From NCBI GenBank assembly GCA_958451915.1, contig CAUDRX010000008.1:1-28904 (forward strand): a DNA stretch of 28,904 nucleotides, read 5' to 3'. This document shows positions 15,294 through 23,211 of this stretch, in pieces. How positions within the stretch are numbered: the first letter of the stretch is position 1; every line of letters starts with the position of its first letter. The position numbers were made by a program, and so were the translations under genes. Origin of the DNA: an uncultured Peptococcaceae bacterium. GTDB taxonomy: Bacteria; Bacillota; Peptococcia; Peptococcales; Peptococcaceae. The notes beneath the pieces were generated by a model that was given only the letters and a program-made list of their open reading frames with translations, did no database searches and had not been told where the DNA came from.

Positions 15294-15329
15294 GGACAGA
15301 CGACTGTTATAATAGAAAGAAGGCCCATC

Positions 15330-16337
15330 ATGATCCAGATACAAGAAGCCATTTTACATATCTTCGATGCTGTCGGGGTACAGGAGATCCTCAGCGACAC
15401 CCGTCTCAATCCGCATAACGTCGTGATGATCGATTACCTTGAGCACCACATCGAGCGCGGGCTGAACGACCCGGCGGCGAGCCACGCCCGCTTTGTCGAG
15501 ACGAGCCCGTGGCCGCTGCGGCTGCGCACCTACAAGGATGGCGGGGAAGATTTTGTCGATCTTTCCAAGTGGGTGGCGGGGCTCTTTTTCGGAGAGCTGC
15601 GCGAGATGGCTGTGGAAGACAATTACCATCTCATCCTGGCGCGTTTCACGAGTGAGCTGGGCACGCCGTACCTGGCCATCCTCGCGCTGGCCGACAAACT
15701 CGCTTACACCCATCAGGTCGAGAGCGACGAAGAAGGAAAGGTCAGCGCCCAGGTCGCGCTGCACCGTTCCATCATGCCGCAGCCGACCCAGCGGGTGAAG
15801 GGTTATGCGTTCATCAATCTCGAAGATGGCGGCATCCGCCTCTGCGACATCAAGCTCAAGCATGAGAAGGAAAGCGTGCATCTTTTCGAAGAGGTGGTCC
15901 TTGGCTGCATCCCGGAACCATCCAGCCGCGACAGCTACAAGCACATCCGTCAGATGACCCTCGCTGTCGCAGACGAGTATTCCCAGGACGGCGTGGAAGC
16001 GCTGGCCCGCGCCAAGCATTTCCTTGCCGAGAACGCCGGCCGGAGCGACATTGTCGAGACGCGCACCCTCGCTGAGAAAGCTTTTCCGGATTCGATCCAG
16101 ATGCAGAGCGCCTTTATGGGGGAGGTCAGCTACGCCAATCTGCCGGAGAATCTCGTGCTCGAGCGTGAATTTGCCGCCAAACAGGCTTCGACCTACAAGC
16201 TCGTGGCCGACGGCGACGTTACCATCACCCTGCCGGCGGAATGGTACGAGGACCCCGAACATCTCGAGATCCGCATGGAACAGGATGGCACCACGACGGT
16301 GACGATCCGCGGCATCGAGCATCTGACGTCGAAATAA
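15330..16337 (+). CDS. Nucleoid-associated protein, NA37/YejK family
   Basis: A 335-residue cytoplasmic protein. The start IQIQEAILHIFD, a central FVDLSKWVAGLFFGELREM region, and a C-terminal half with HLFEEVVLGC and ADEYSQDG agree with the NA37 (YejK/NdpA) family. These proteins associate with the nucleoid and have often been noted near mobile DNA. The ATG at 15330 has GAAGG 6 nt upstream; 22 further in-frame codons overlap the promoter and are rejected. There is no separate terminator: the next one downstream is the bidirectional hairpin at 16415-16452. The exact role is not known even for characterised members. Confidence 0.85.
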   Translation: MIQIQEAILHIFDAVGVQEILSDTRLNPHNVVMIDYLEHHIERGLNDPAASHARFVETSPWPLRLRTYKDGGEDFVDLSKWVAGLFFGELREMAVEDNYHLILARFTSELGTPYLAILALADKLAYTHQVESDEEGKVSAQVALHRSIMPQPTQRVKGYAFINLEDGGIRLCDIKLKHEKESVHLFEEVVLGCIPEPSSRDSYKHIRQMTLAVADEYSQDGVEALARAKHFLAENAGRSDIVETRTLAEKAFPDSIQMQSAFMGEVSYANLPENLVLEREFAAKQASTYKLVADGDVTITLPAEWYEDPEHLEIRMEQDGTTTVTIRGIEHLTSK

Positions 16338-16344
16338 AGCAGAC

Positions 16345-16373
16345 TTGCTTTGCACGGCAAAAGATGATATAGT
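16345..16373 (+). promoter_or_regulatory. Promoter of the candidate antitoxin RNA
   Basis: TTGCTT (16345-16350), exactly 17 nt, then TATAGT (16368-16373). The predicted RNA start is near 16380, and no reading frame with a ribosome site follows before the terminator. Confidence 0.65.
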
Positions 16374-16379
16374 GAACAC

Positions 16380-16456
16380 AGGCAATAGAATTCGGATCAT
16401 TGTGGATCCAAAATAAAAGACGCGAGCAGTCAGGCAAAGCTCGCGTCTTTTTATTT
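16380..16456 (+). ncRNA. Candidate antisense antitoxin RNA of a par/Fst-like type I system
   Basis: A roughly 77-nt RNA is predicted between its own promoter and a strong terminator. It contains TAGAATTCGG (16386-16395) and TCATTGTGGATCC (16397-16409). Both recur on the same strand over the toxin start (16535-16544 and 16551-16563), so the RNA can pair with the toxin mRNA across the start codon and the spacer up to the Shine-Dalgarno edge, leaving a 5-nt bulge on the mRNA side. Its terminator loop, TCAGGCAAA (16430-16438), also recurs at 16583-16591 in the toxin leader, and CAGTCAGG recurs at 16527-16534. Fst/par antitoxins show the same convergent layout. Expression is unproven. Confidence 0.72.
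16415..16452. terminator. Bidirectional terminator shared by toxin mRNA and antisense RNA
   Basis: AAAAGACGCGAGC (16415-16427) and GCTCGCGTCTTTT (16439-16451) form a perfect 13-bp stem with an 11-nt loop. The left side reads as a U-rich tail (TTTTATTTT) on the minus strand. The loop on the toxin-mRNA side includes CUGA, which fits a YUNR U-turn motif, a feature of many antisense RNA contact loops. Confidence 0.88.
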
Positions 16457-16470
16457 GGGCTAGTCAACAC

Positions 16471-16554
16471 TTACAAGATACTGTCTAACCACTTGCAAAC
16501 GAGGTAGGCGACAACGCTTGCCATGACAGTCAGGTAGAATTCGGCGATCGTCAT
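16471..16554 (-). CDS. Small hydrophobic membrane peptide, candidate type I toxin
   Basis: A 27-residue frame starting MTIAEFYLTVMASVVAYLV and ending in a Cys-Lys-Trp-Leu-Asp segment. A perfect AAAGGAGG lies 8 nt before the ATG. It has one predicted membrane helix (about 3-20) and a short polar tail, the plan of Fst-type toxins, which damage membranes when over-produced. Similar short peptides with a KWLD tail occur in Clostridia by my recollection. The gene has its own strong promoter, converges on the antisense RNA and shares its terminator. Toxicity is inference; it might instead be a harmless small membrane protein under antisense control. Confidence 0.75.
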   Translation of the reverse strand: MTIAEFYLTVMASVVAYLVCKWLDSIL

Positions 16555-16609
16555 TGTGGATCCCTCCTTTCTGCCAACAGATTCAGGCAAAAAGGTTGTT
16601 GACAGAGAA

Positions 16610-16638
16610 AGTATAGCACATCGATGCATTATATCCAA
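16610..16638 (-). promoter_or_regulatory. Promoter of the candidate toxin gene
   Basis: On the minus strand TTGGAT (16633-16638), 17 nt, TATACT (16610-16615), with the TGC extension before the -10. Predicted start near 16603, giving a leader of about 49 nt with a small stem (TGCC/GGCA) just before the Shine-Dalgarno. Confidence 0.65.
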
Positions 16639-16799
16639 CGGAATATCGGGCAGTGTTCCCAGCGCAAAAGATGGGGATGCTGCTCTTTTTTTCTGGAGAT
16701 TTTCTCCACATGCGCCTTAGTGCCGCTTTAGGCTGGCGCTCTATACTGGAGGCAGAGCGGTCCAGCATGCCGGGCCGGAATCTGTAAGGAGGTGTCCCC

Positions 16800-17780
16800 A
16801 TGATCAAAGTGGAACACTTGACAAAAAGATACGGCGCGTTCCTGGCCGTGGACGATCTCTCCTTTGAGATCGATGCGGGCGGCGTCTACGGCTTTCTCGG
16901 GCCGAACGGCGCTGGCAAGACGACGACGATGAACATCATGACGGGCTGTCTCTCGGCGACGGGCGGCAGCGTCACGATCGGCGGCCATGACGTCTTCGAG
17001 GACGCGGACGCGGCGAAGAGGCTGGTGGGCTATCTGCCGGAGCAGCCGCCGTTGTACATGAACGAGACGCCTGCGGAATACCTGCGCTTCGTCGGCGAAG
17101 CCAAGGGCCTGCGCGGCGAAGTCCTGACGCAGCAGGTGGCGCAGGCGCTGGAGACAGTGCGCATGACGGAGATGGCCGGCCGCCGCACCGGCGATCTCTC
17201 GAAGGGCTACAAGCAGCGGCTGGGCATCGCCCAGGCGCTCCTGGGTGACCCGGACCTGATCATCTTGGATGAGCCGACGGTGGGGCTGGATCCGATCCAG
17301 ATCACCTGGATCCGCGAGATGATCCAGGAACTGGGCCGGACGCACACGGTGCTCCTGAGCTCCCACATCCTCTCGGAAGTGCAGGCGATCTGTGACAAGA
17401 TCCTCATCATCGCCCACGGGCGGCTCGTCGCCTTTGACACGCCGGAGAACCTGGAAGCGAACCTGCTCGCCCACGGCACGCTCACACTCCTCGCCGATGC
17501 GACGCCGCAGGCAGCCCGCCAGGCGCTGGCAGGCTGCCAGTCGCTGCGCCGGGTGAGTGCGGTGGATGCGCCGGAAGAATGCTTCGCCGCTTTCGAGCTG
17601 GAAGCAGCCGTGGAAGATCTCTACACGGCGGCGCGGGAGGTCTTCTTCGCTTTCGCGGAACGCCGCCTGGCGATCCTGGAACTCTCGCTGCACAAGGCCA
17701 GCCTCGAGGATGTCTTTCTCGAGCTCACTGAAGCGGAAGTCACTGAGAAGGAGGTGGATGACCATGCTGGCGATCTTTAA
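16800..17780 (+). CDS. ABC transporter ATP-binding protein (GldA-like)
   Basis: 326 residues with a full ABC ATPase: Walker A GPNGAGKT (34-41), signature LSKGYKQ (133-139, with K for the usual G), Walker B LIILDEP (about 154-160) and the switch His in LLSSHIL. Residues past 220 form the C-terminal extension typical of GldA/CcmA-type exporter ATPases. It powers the permease encoded next, with which it overlaps by 17 nt. AAGGAGG precedes the ATG. A possible -10 (TATACT, 16742-16747) lies 53 nt upstream with no clear -35. Together with the next three genes it matches the ABC system built around GldG-like proteins that is widespread in non-gliding Clostridia, where the substrate is unknown. Confidence 0.93.
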   Translation: MIKVEHLTKRYGAFLAVDDLSFEIDAGGVYGFLGPNGAGKTTTMNIMTGCLSATGGSVTIGGHDVFEDADAAKRLVGYLPEQPPLYMNETPAEYLRFVGEAKGLRGEVLTQQVAQALETVRMTEMAGRRTGDLSKGYKQRLGIAQALLGDPDLIILDEPTVGLDPIQITWIREMIQELGRTHTVLLSSHILSEVQAICDKILIIAHGRLVAFDTPENLEANLLAHGTLTLLADATPQAARQALAGCQSLRRVSAVDAPEECFAAFELEAAVEDLYTAAREVFFAFAERRLAILELSLHKASLEDVFLELTEAEVTEKEVDDHAGDL

Positions 17781-18627
17781 ACACGAACTGCGGGCCCTCT
17801 TTCACTCTTTCACGGCCTATGTCTTTGGCGCCTTTCTTCTGGTGGTCGTTGGGCTGGGTGCGCTGGCCTACAACCTGCAGGCGGCGGTGAGCAATTTTGA
17901 ATATGTGCTGAGCTTTGCCGGCATCATCTTTGTGGTCATCGTGCCGCTTCTGACAATGCGCACGATCGCCGAGGAACGCCGGCAGAAGACCGATCAGCTT
18001 CTCTATGCACTGCCGGTCTCGATGACGGCAGTGGTGCTGGGCAAATATGCGGCGCTCCTGGTGGTGTTTCTGGTGCCGCTGGCGGTGATCAGCGTCTATC
18101 CGCTGATCTTTTCCTTCTTTGGCGAGGTTTATCTGCCGGTGAGCTTTGGTTCGATCTTTGCCTACTTTGTCATGGGGGCGGCCCTCATTGCAGTGGGCAT
18201 CTTCCTTTCTTCTCTCACAGAGAACCAGGGCATGGCGGCCGGCCTCGGCGTGGCAGTGATCCTCTTCAATTACTACAGCGTGAGCCTTTCTGAATACGTC
18301 TCCCAGACGGCGGCCGGCACCCTGGCAGCCTGCTTTGTGCTGATCATCCTGATCGGGCTTCTGGCGCGCTGGCTGACGCGGAACGCGGCGCTGGGCCATA
18401 TCATCTGGCTGGTCCTGACCGCGGTCTGCTGCATCGTCTATCTGGCCGACCAAACGGCTTTTGAAGGTTTCCTGCCGAAGGTCTTCAAGGCGCTTTCGCT
18501 CTTTGAACGGCTGAACACCTTTGTCAGCGGCGTCTTTGACCTGACGGCGCTGGTCTATTTCCTTTCGGTGGCGGCGGTCTTTCTTTTCCTGGCTGTGCAG
18601 TCGCTGGAGAAAAGGAGGTATAACTGA
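17764..18627 (+). CDS. ABC transporter permease (GldF-like ABC-2 family)
   Basis: The ATG at 17764 sits 8 nt after AAGGAGG; the frame is open further upstream but only inside the ATPase gene. The 287-residue product has about six membrane segments, with the ABC-2 pattern FKHELRALFHSFTAYVFGAF at the N-terminus and a cytoplasmic RTIAEERRQKTDQLLYALPV segment, which is a typical ATPase-contact loop. It overlaps the ATPase gene by 17 nt and its TGA shares a base with the next ATG, so translation is probably coupled along the operon. Confidence 0.92.
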   Translation: MLAIFKHELRALFHSFTAYVFGAFLLVVVGLGALAYNLQAAVSNFEYVLSFAGIIFVVIVPLLTMRTIAEERRQKTDQLLYALPVSMTAVVLGKYAALLVVFLVPLAVISVYPLIFSFFGEVYLPVSFGSIFAYFVMGAALIAVGIFLSSLTENQGMAAGLGVAVILFNYYSVSLSEYVSQTAAGTLAACFVLIILIGLLARWLTRNAALGHIIWLVLTAVCCIVYLADQTAFEGFLPKVFKALSLFERLNTFVSGVFDLTALVYFLSVAAVFLFLAVQSLEKRRYN

Positions 18628-20090
18628 TGAAACGTGCACCATTCAAAGACCTTGCGCATACGCTGCTTGCGCGTTTTAAGGGCAGCGGTGCAGGCGCCGG
18701 TGCCTTTCGCGGCGGCAGCTATGCGATGGTGGTCACGGCGATCGTGCTGACGCTGGCAGTGCTCGTGAACGTGGCGGTCTCGGCGCTGCCGACGAACCTG
18801 ACGCAGTTTGATATGAGCGCTTCCAAACTCTATTCGATCACGAGCAATACCAAAGCCGTCGTCAACAACCTCACAGAGGATGTGACGATCTACTGGATCG
18901 TGCAGGCTGATGAAGAGGACGATATCATCGAAGCCCTGCTCGACAAGTACGACAGCCTGTCGGATCACATCCATGTGGAAAAGAAAAATCCGGACGTCTA
19001 CCCAACCTTCGCGGAGCAGTACACCGATGAAGAAGTGGCCAACAACAGCCTGGTCGTTGAATGCGGCGACCGCAGCCGCTATGTGGCCTATGAAGACATC
19101 TATGTGACAGAGACCGACATCTATTCTTATTCTTATACCACCTCCTTCGACGGTGAAGGTGCGATCACTTCTGCCATCGACTATGTCGTGACCGAGGACC
19201 TGCCGCAGCTCTATGTGCTCGAAGGCCATGGCGAGCAGGAACTGCCGGCCACTTTCGCTGATCAGATCGCCAAGGAGAACATCGAGACCACCCAGCTTTC
19301 GCTGCTGACAGAGGAGAGCGTGCCGGAAGAAGCAGATGCGGTGCTCATCTATGAGCCGCAGTCTGACATCTCTGCCGAAGAAAAGACAAAACTCTCGACC
19401 TATGCTGAGAACGGCGGCAAGCTTCTCGTCATCGCCGGGCCAGTGGATGGTGTGAGCCTTGACAATCTCGAGAGCCTGCTCGCTGACTATGGGGTGACCA
19501 CCAGCGATGGCATCGTCGTCGAAGGCAGCGAGGACCACTATACGGCGCAGCCATATGTGCTCCTGCCGGATATGCAGAGCGACGGCATCACAGAGTCGCT
19601 GATCGAAGAGAACTACTATCCGAACATGCCAATCTCGCAGGGACTGGTCGTGGCTGATGATGCCGAAGGCGTGACCGAGCTTCTGACGACTTCGGATGAA
19701 GCTTTCAGCAAGACGGCGGGATACGACCTCGCCACCTATGAGAAAGAGGATGGCGACATCGACGGGCCGTTCGCGCTGGCAGTGTCCATCGCCTGTGAGA
19801 ACGATGGCGAGATCATCTGGTTCTCTTCAGCGACCTTCCTCGAAGACATGTATAACGCCCTTTCTTCTGGCTCGAACGTGGATCTGACGATGAACGCCCT
19901 CTCTGAGCTCATCGGCGAGCGTGAAGCGATGGCCATCCGCAGCAAGTCGCTGAACTATAATTATCTGTCGATCAGTGAGTCGACGGCTTCCCTGCTCAAG
20001 ATCCTGATGATCGGCATCCTGCCGCTGGGCTATCTGGGCATCGGCACAGCAGTCGTCTTAAAGAGAAGGAGGGCACAGCATGAAGCGTAG
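18627..20090 (+). CDS. GldG-like ABC transport auxiliary protein
   Basis: 487 residues. A membrane helix near 33-55 is followed by an extracellular domain starting PTNLTQFDMSASKLYSITSN, the usual opening of the ABC_transp_aux/GldG family. LYVLEGHGEQELP and an LVIAGP strand near the middle fit the same fold. A second helix (about 455-478) precedes a basic tail, so both ends are cytoplasmic. The start overlaps the permease stop (TGATG) and has AAGGAGG upstream. In gliding Bacteroidetes GldFG form the permease with GldA. Here motility is not implied; export or envelope upkeep is more likely. Confidence 0.88.
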   Translation: MKRAPFKDLAHTLLARFKGSGAGAGAFRGGSYAMVVTAIVLTLAVLVNVAVSALPTNLTQFDMSASKLYSITSNTKAVVNNLTEDVTIYWIVQADEEDDIIEALLDKYDSLSDHIHVEKKNPDVYPTFAEQYTDEEVANNSLVVECGDRSRYVAYEDIYVTETDIYSYSYTTSFDGEGAITSAIDYVVTEDLPQLYVLEGHGEQELPATFADQIAKENIETTQLSLLTEESVPEEADAVLIYEPQSDISAEEKTKLSTYAENGGKLLVIAGPVDGVSLDNLESLLADYGVTTSDGIVVEGSEDHYTAQPYVLLPDMQSDGITESLIEENYYPNMPISQGLVVADDAEGVTELLTTSDEAFSKTAGYDLATYEKEDGDIDGPFALAVSIACENDGEIIWFSSATFLEDMYNALSSGSNVDLTMNALSELIGEREAMAIRSKSLNYNYLSISESTASLLKILMIGILPLGYLGIGTAVVLKRRRAQHEA

Positions 20091-21516
20091 CAAACGATTG
20101 AAGATCCTGACAGTGGTCCTCGTGGTGGCGGCCTGCGCCACCTTCGGGGTCCTCCATGTGCAGGAGCGGCAGGAAGCGATCCAGAATACCGATGAAGTGA
20201 TCATGCAGCTTGATGCCGACAGCGTCACAGCCCTTTCCTGGAGCTATGACGATACGAGCTTTTCTTTCCACAACGACGGTGGCAGCTGGACATATGATGC
20301 TGACGAAAACTTCCCGGTCGATCCGGAGCAGATGGAAGTGCTGCTCTCCTATTTCACAGAGATGGGCGCGGCCTTTGTCATTGAGGAACCGGAGGATCTG
20401 TCCCAGTATGGGCTGGATGACCCGGCATGCACGATCGAGATCACCTCAGGTGAAGAGACGCAGACCGTGCTTTTGGGGGATTACAGCAGCATGGACAGCC
20501 AGCGCTATGTCTCCATCGGCGATGGCAACGTTTATCTTGTGACGAGTGACCCCCTTTCGGCCTTTGAGGTCGAGCTGGATGCGCTGATCAAAAACGATAC
20601 CATTCCGGGCTTCGGTACTGTTGACAGCATCGCCTTTGAAGGGACGGACAGTTACGACGTTGTCTATCGCGCCTATACAGAAGACAGCACCGACACCTAT
20701 GACAGTGAAGATGTGTACTTTAAGCAGGACGGCGATGACCTGGCACCTCTCGACACCGAGAAGGTGGATCAGTATCTTGACACCCTTTCCGGCATGAGCC
20801 AGGACACCTATGTGACATACAACGCCACAGAGGAAGATCTCGCGACTTATGGCCTTGACGATCCGGAACTCTCTGCGACCATCACTTATACCGTGAGCGA
20901 TGAGGATGAGAACGGCGAGACCCAGGAAACGACAGAGACCTTCTCTTTTGCCCTCAGCCGTGATGCTGCGACGAAGGCAGCTGCCGCGGAAGCGGGCAGC
21001 GAAGAGACAGAAGAAGAGGACAACGAAGAAACGACCAATGCCTATGTGCGCATCGGTGATTCTTCGATCATCTACGAGATCAGTGAATCGAGTTATGAGG
21101 CGCTCATGGCCTGCACCTACGACGATCTCCGTCACGATGCCGTTTACAGTGGTGTGTTCACAGATATCACCCAATTTGATGTGACCCTTGATGGTGAGAC
21201 GTACGAGATCACCAGCGAGGGCGAAGGCGAAGAACGTGTCTACCGTTACAATGATGAGGACCTTGACATGAGCAATGTCCAGAGTGCGCTGGAGAGCGTC
21301 ACAGCCACCGGCTTCACCGACGAAGATGCCGAGGGCGAAGAAGAGCTCGCGCTGGCACTGCACCTTGCCGGCGAGGCTGTCCCGACCCTTGAACTGGTAT
21401 TTACCCGCGTCGACGGCGATCGCTGCCTTGTGACCATCGACGGCACCCCGACAGCCTATGTCGACCGCAGTGCCGTCATCGACCTTGCAGAAGCCTTTAA
21501 CACCATTGTCCTTTAA
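20080..21516 (+). CDS. DUF4340 domain protein, surface-exposed partner of the GldG-type ABC system
   Basis: 478 residues: one N-terminal membrane anchor (about 9-26), then a very acidic extracellular region. Two DUF4340-like units are visible, each with the motif YGLDDP (in LSQYGLDDPACTI and LATYGLDDPELSA). A Glu/Asp-rich low-complexity stretch (about 305-325) interrupts the second. It overlaps the GldG gene by 11 nt, with AAGGAGG inside that gene, and closes the operon before a strong terminator. The molecular function of DUF4340 is not established. Confidence 0.86.
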   Translation: MKRSKRLKILTVVLVVAACATFGVLHVQERQEAIQNTDEVIMQLDADSVTALSWSYDDTSFSFHNDGGSWTYDADENFPVDPEQMEVLLSYFTEMGAAFVIEEPEDLSQYGLDDPACTIEITSGEETQTVLLGDYSSMDSQRYVSIGDGNVYLVTSDPLSAFEVELDALIKNDTIPGFGTVDSIAFEGTDSYDVVYRAYTEDSTDTYDSEDVYFKQDGDDLAPLDTEKVDQYLDTLSGMSQDTYVTYNATEEDLATYGLDDPELSATITYTVSDEDENGETQETTETFSFALSRDAATKAAAAEAGSEETEEEDNEETTNAYVRIGDSSIIYEISESSYEALMACTYDDLRHDAVYSGVFTDITQFDVTLDGETYEITSEGEGEERVYRYNDEDLDMSNVQSALESVTATGFTDEDAEGEEELALALHLAGEAVPTLELVFTRVDGDRCLVTIDGTPTAYVDRSAVIDLAEAFNTIVL

Positions 21517-21526
21517 GCGGACAAAA

Positions 21527-21569
21527 AACGCCCCGCACGAACAGGAAGCGTTCGTGCGGGGCGTTCTTT
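21527..21569. terminator. Bidirectional terminator of the ABC operon and the 40-residue peptide gene
   Basis: AACGCCCCGCACGAAC and GTTCGTGCGGGGCGTT form a perfect 16-bp stem with a 7-nt loop. A T-rich tail follows on plus and a six-T tail on minus. Confidence 0.92.
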
Positions 21570-21579
21570 GTTTGTGATC

Positions 21580-21702
21580 TCACCAAAGGACCTCGTCGCT
21601 CCATGGATCTTCTCCCGGTCTTTCAGGGGCGGCAGGCAGCAGGCACCAGCAGAGTGCAAAAAGGCCGGCCAGGAGGATGAGGTGGAAAATGTGTTTTTTC
21701 AT
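21580..21702 (-). CDS. 40-residue membrane or secreted peptide downstream of the response regulator
   Basis: The frame begins MKKHIFHLILLAGLFALCWC and continues with a Pro/Glu/Asp/Trp-rich tail ending in DEVLW. AGAAGG lies 7 nt before the ATG. It starts 32 nt after the response regulator stop and ends right before the shared terminator, so it is probably the last gene of that transcript. It has one hydrophobic segment (about 5-23) and no proper lipobox, since Leu precedes both Cys. I do not recognise the family. It may be a small membrane regulator or an exported peptide. Confidence 0.6.
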   Translation of the reverse strand: MKKHIFHLILLAGLFALCWCLLPAAPERPGEDPWSDEVLW

Positions 21703-21734
21703 AAAGGGACCTTCTTTCATGGGAGGGAGAATGG

Positions 21735-22415
21735 TTAGGGCTCTCTGGCCTCAAAGATGTAACCGGCGCCGCGGATGAAGCGGATCCCGCAGGGGGCCTG
21801 CAGCGCAGAGAGCTTCTTGCGGATGTTGGAGATATGGACCCAGAGCACGTTCACGCTGACCTCGCTCTCCCATCCCCATATGTGGGTCAGGAAGCGGTCG
21901 GCGCTGATGATCGTAGCCGGATGGCGCATGAAGCCTTCCATGATCTGGAATTCCTTGGCGCTCAGCGCGATCTGCTGGCCGCTGCAGGCGAGTGCGAAGG
22001 TGGCACGGTCAAGGGTGAGGCCGAAAGCCTCGAGCTGTTCGGGCATGTAAGTGCCCTGGCGCCGCAGCATCGCGCGCACCCGTGCCAGCAGCTCTGAGGT
22101 TGAGAAAGGATGGCTGAGATAGTCGTCAGCGCCGGCGTCCAGCCCCTGCACGCAGACAGCCGCATCGGCGCCCACGCTGAGCAGGAGCGCCGGCGTCGAG
22201 ACACCATGCGCGCGCAGCGTTTCCAGCACATGCAGGCCATCGTCGCAGCCGGCCAGACTGACCCCGAGCACCAGACCGTCGTATTCACCGGTCTCAGCGA
22301 AAGTGAGTGCGTCATGGCTGTCGGCCACGGTGTCGATGAGGTAGTTGGCCGTTTCAAGAACGTGCCGGAGTGTCTGACGGCGATGTTCGTCGCCTTCTGC
22401 GATCAATAAACGCAT
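21735..22415 (-). CDS. OmpR-type response regulator with a degenerate receiver domain
   Basis: 226 residues from ATG 22415 (AAAGGA upstream). Residues 1-110 are a receiver fold ending GADDYLSHPFSTSELLARV. Residues 125-226 are an OmpR/PhoB winged helix (LSAKEFQIMEGFMRHP, then HISNIRKKL and IRGAGYIF). The phosphoacceptor Asp is replaced by Gly51 (LVLGVSLAG where LLLDxxLPG is usual), the acidic pair is E7-G8, and the conserved Lys is His102. Phosphorylation by a kinase is therefore unlikely, and no histidine kinase gene is present in the window. It may act constitutively or by dimer or ligand control, like other atypical receivers. Confidence 0.9.
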   Translation of the reverse strand: MRLLIAEGDEHRRQTLRHVLETANYLIDTVADSHDALTFAETGEYDGLVLGVSLAGCDDGLHVLETLRAHGVSTPALLLSVGADAAVCVQGLDAGADDYLSHPFSTSELLARVRAMLRRQGTYMPEQLEAFGLTLDRATFALACSGQQIALSAKEFQIMEGFMRHPATIISADRFLTHIWGWESEVSVNVLWVHISNIRKKLSALQAPCGIRFIRGAGYIFEAREP

Positions 22416-22446
22416 GGGGATCATCCTTTCGTCGTAAGATGGGCTC

Positions 22447-22476
22447 ATTATAGGTGTGTGGCCTAAAAACTGTCTG
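22447..22476 (-). promoter_or_regulatory. Promoter of the atypical response regulator
   Basis: On the minus strand CAGACA (22471-22476), 18 nt, TATAAT (22447-22452). The -10 and first transcribed bases are repeated before the XRE membrane gene at 23251-23264. An inverted repeat AGAGAT...ATCTCT (22481-22508) lies just upstream. Confidence 0.5.
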
Positions 22477-22556
22477 AAAAAGAGATTAAGGACCTGTCAA
22501 GGATCTCTCGGGAAAAAGTAAAAAGATCAGCTGTTTGGTTGCCTGGACGCAGGCAT

Positions 22557-22600
22557 AAAAATAAGAGCACTTTCCGATCACGGAAAGTGCTCTTATTTTT
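22557..22600. terminator. Terminator of the XRE membrane gene, symmetric
   Basis: A 20-bp perfect inverted repeat with core AGAGCACTTTCCG, a 4-nt loop, and A and T runs on the two sides, lying just after the minus-strand stop at 22612. Confidence 0.92.
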
Positions 22601-22611
22601 GTGTGCAGTTT

Positions 22612-23211
22612 TCAGAACAGGCCCAGCGTGTCCAAGAGCCACATGCCGCCGTAGGCGCAGGCGGCGCCGATGATCGCGGCGACGATGGTCATCACGGCTT
22701 TGGACGCGCGGTGCTTGACCACGTTGCGTTCGGCGCGCACGACGGCGAGCTCTTCGATGGAAGCGCCCTGGTCGAAGGCGAGGATCTCCTTGTAGGTCTG
22801 GATGTCGAACATCTTCTTGTAGAGCTCGACGCGCCCACAGAAGTATGCCGCCACCCCGAGGATCAGCCCCCAGATGAGGCAGCCGATGTAATCGAGAAAG
22901 GCAAAGAGCGGCGCAATCGAGAGCACCGTGAGGATGCCAAATACGGTGAAGCAGATGCTGTCGCGGTTAAAGCCGGCGCGTTCCTGTGCGTTGATCTCTT
23001 GTTTCATTTCTTCCACATCTCCTTTGATGAGTTCATCGAGGGAGACGCCGAACGCCTCGACCAAGAGCAGTAGCGTCTGGATGTCGGGGTAGGTCTTGCC
23101 TGTCTCCCAGTTTGAGATCGACTGGCGCGAGACAAAGATGCGCGCTGCCAGTTCATCCTGAGAGATGCCGAGTTCCTTGCGATGCTGTTTGATCTGTGAT
23201 CCGAGTTCCAT
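22612..23211 (-). CDS. XRE-family HTH regulator with C-terminal membrane segments
   Basis: 199 residues from ATG 23211 (GGGAGG about 9 nt upstream). Residues 5-63 are a textbook Cro/C1 HTH (ISQDELAARIFVSRQSISNW then ETGKTYPD). About three hydrophobic segments follow (near 86-105, 108-126 and 175-195). Such HTH-membrane fusions are common in Firmicutes and are thought to sense envelope or small-molecule signals. Its neighbour upstream is another XRE protein with the reverse topology. An extended -10 (TGCGATAAT) lies about 50 nt upstream. The target genes are unknown. Confidence 0.85.
   Translation of the reverse strand: MELGSQIKQHRKELGISQDELAARIFVSRQSISNWETGKTYPDIQTLLLLVEAFGVSLDELIKGDVEEMKQEINAQERAGFNRDSICFTVFGILTVLSIAPLFAFLDYIGCLIWGLILGVAAYFCGRVELYKKMFDIQTYKEILAFDQGASIEELAVVRAERNVVKHRASKAVMTIVAAIIGAACAYGGMWLLDTLGLF

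Noticed and set aside
21580..21702. Lipoprotein signal in the 40-residue peptide
   Set aside because: Both Cys are preceded by residues (Leu, Trp) that do not fit the -1 Gly/Ala/Ser of a lipobox.
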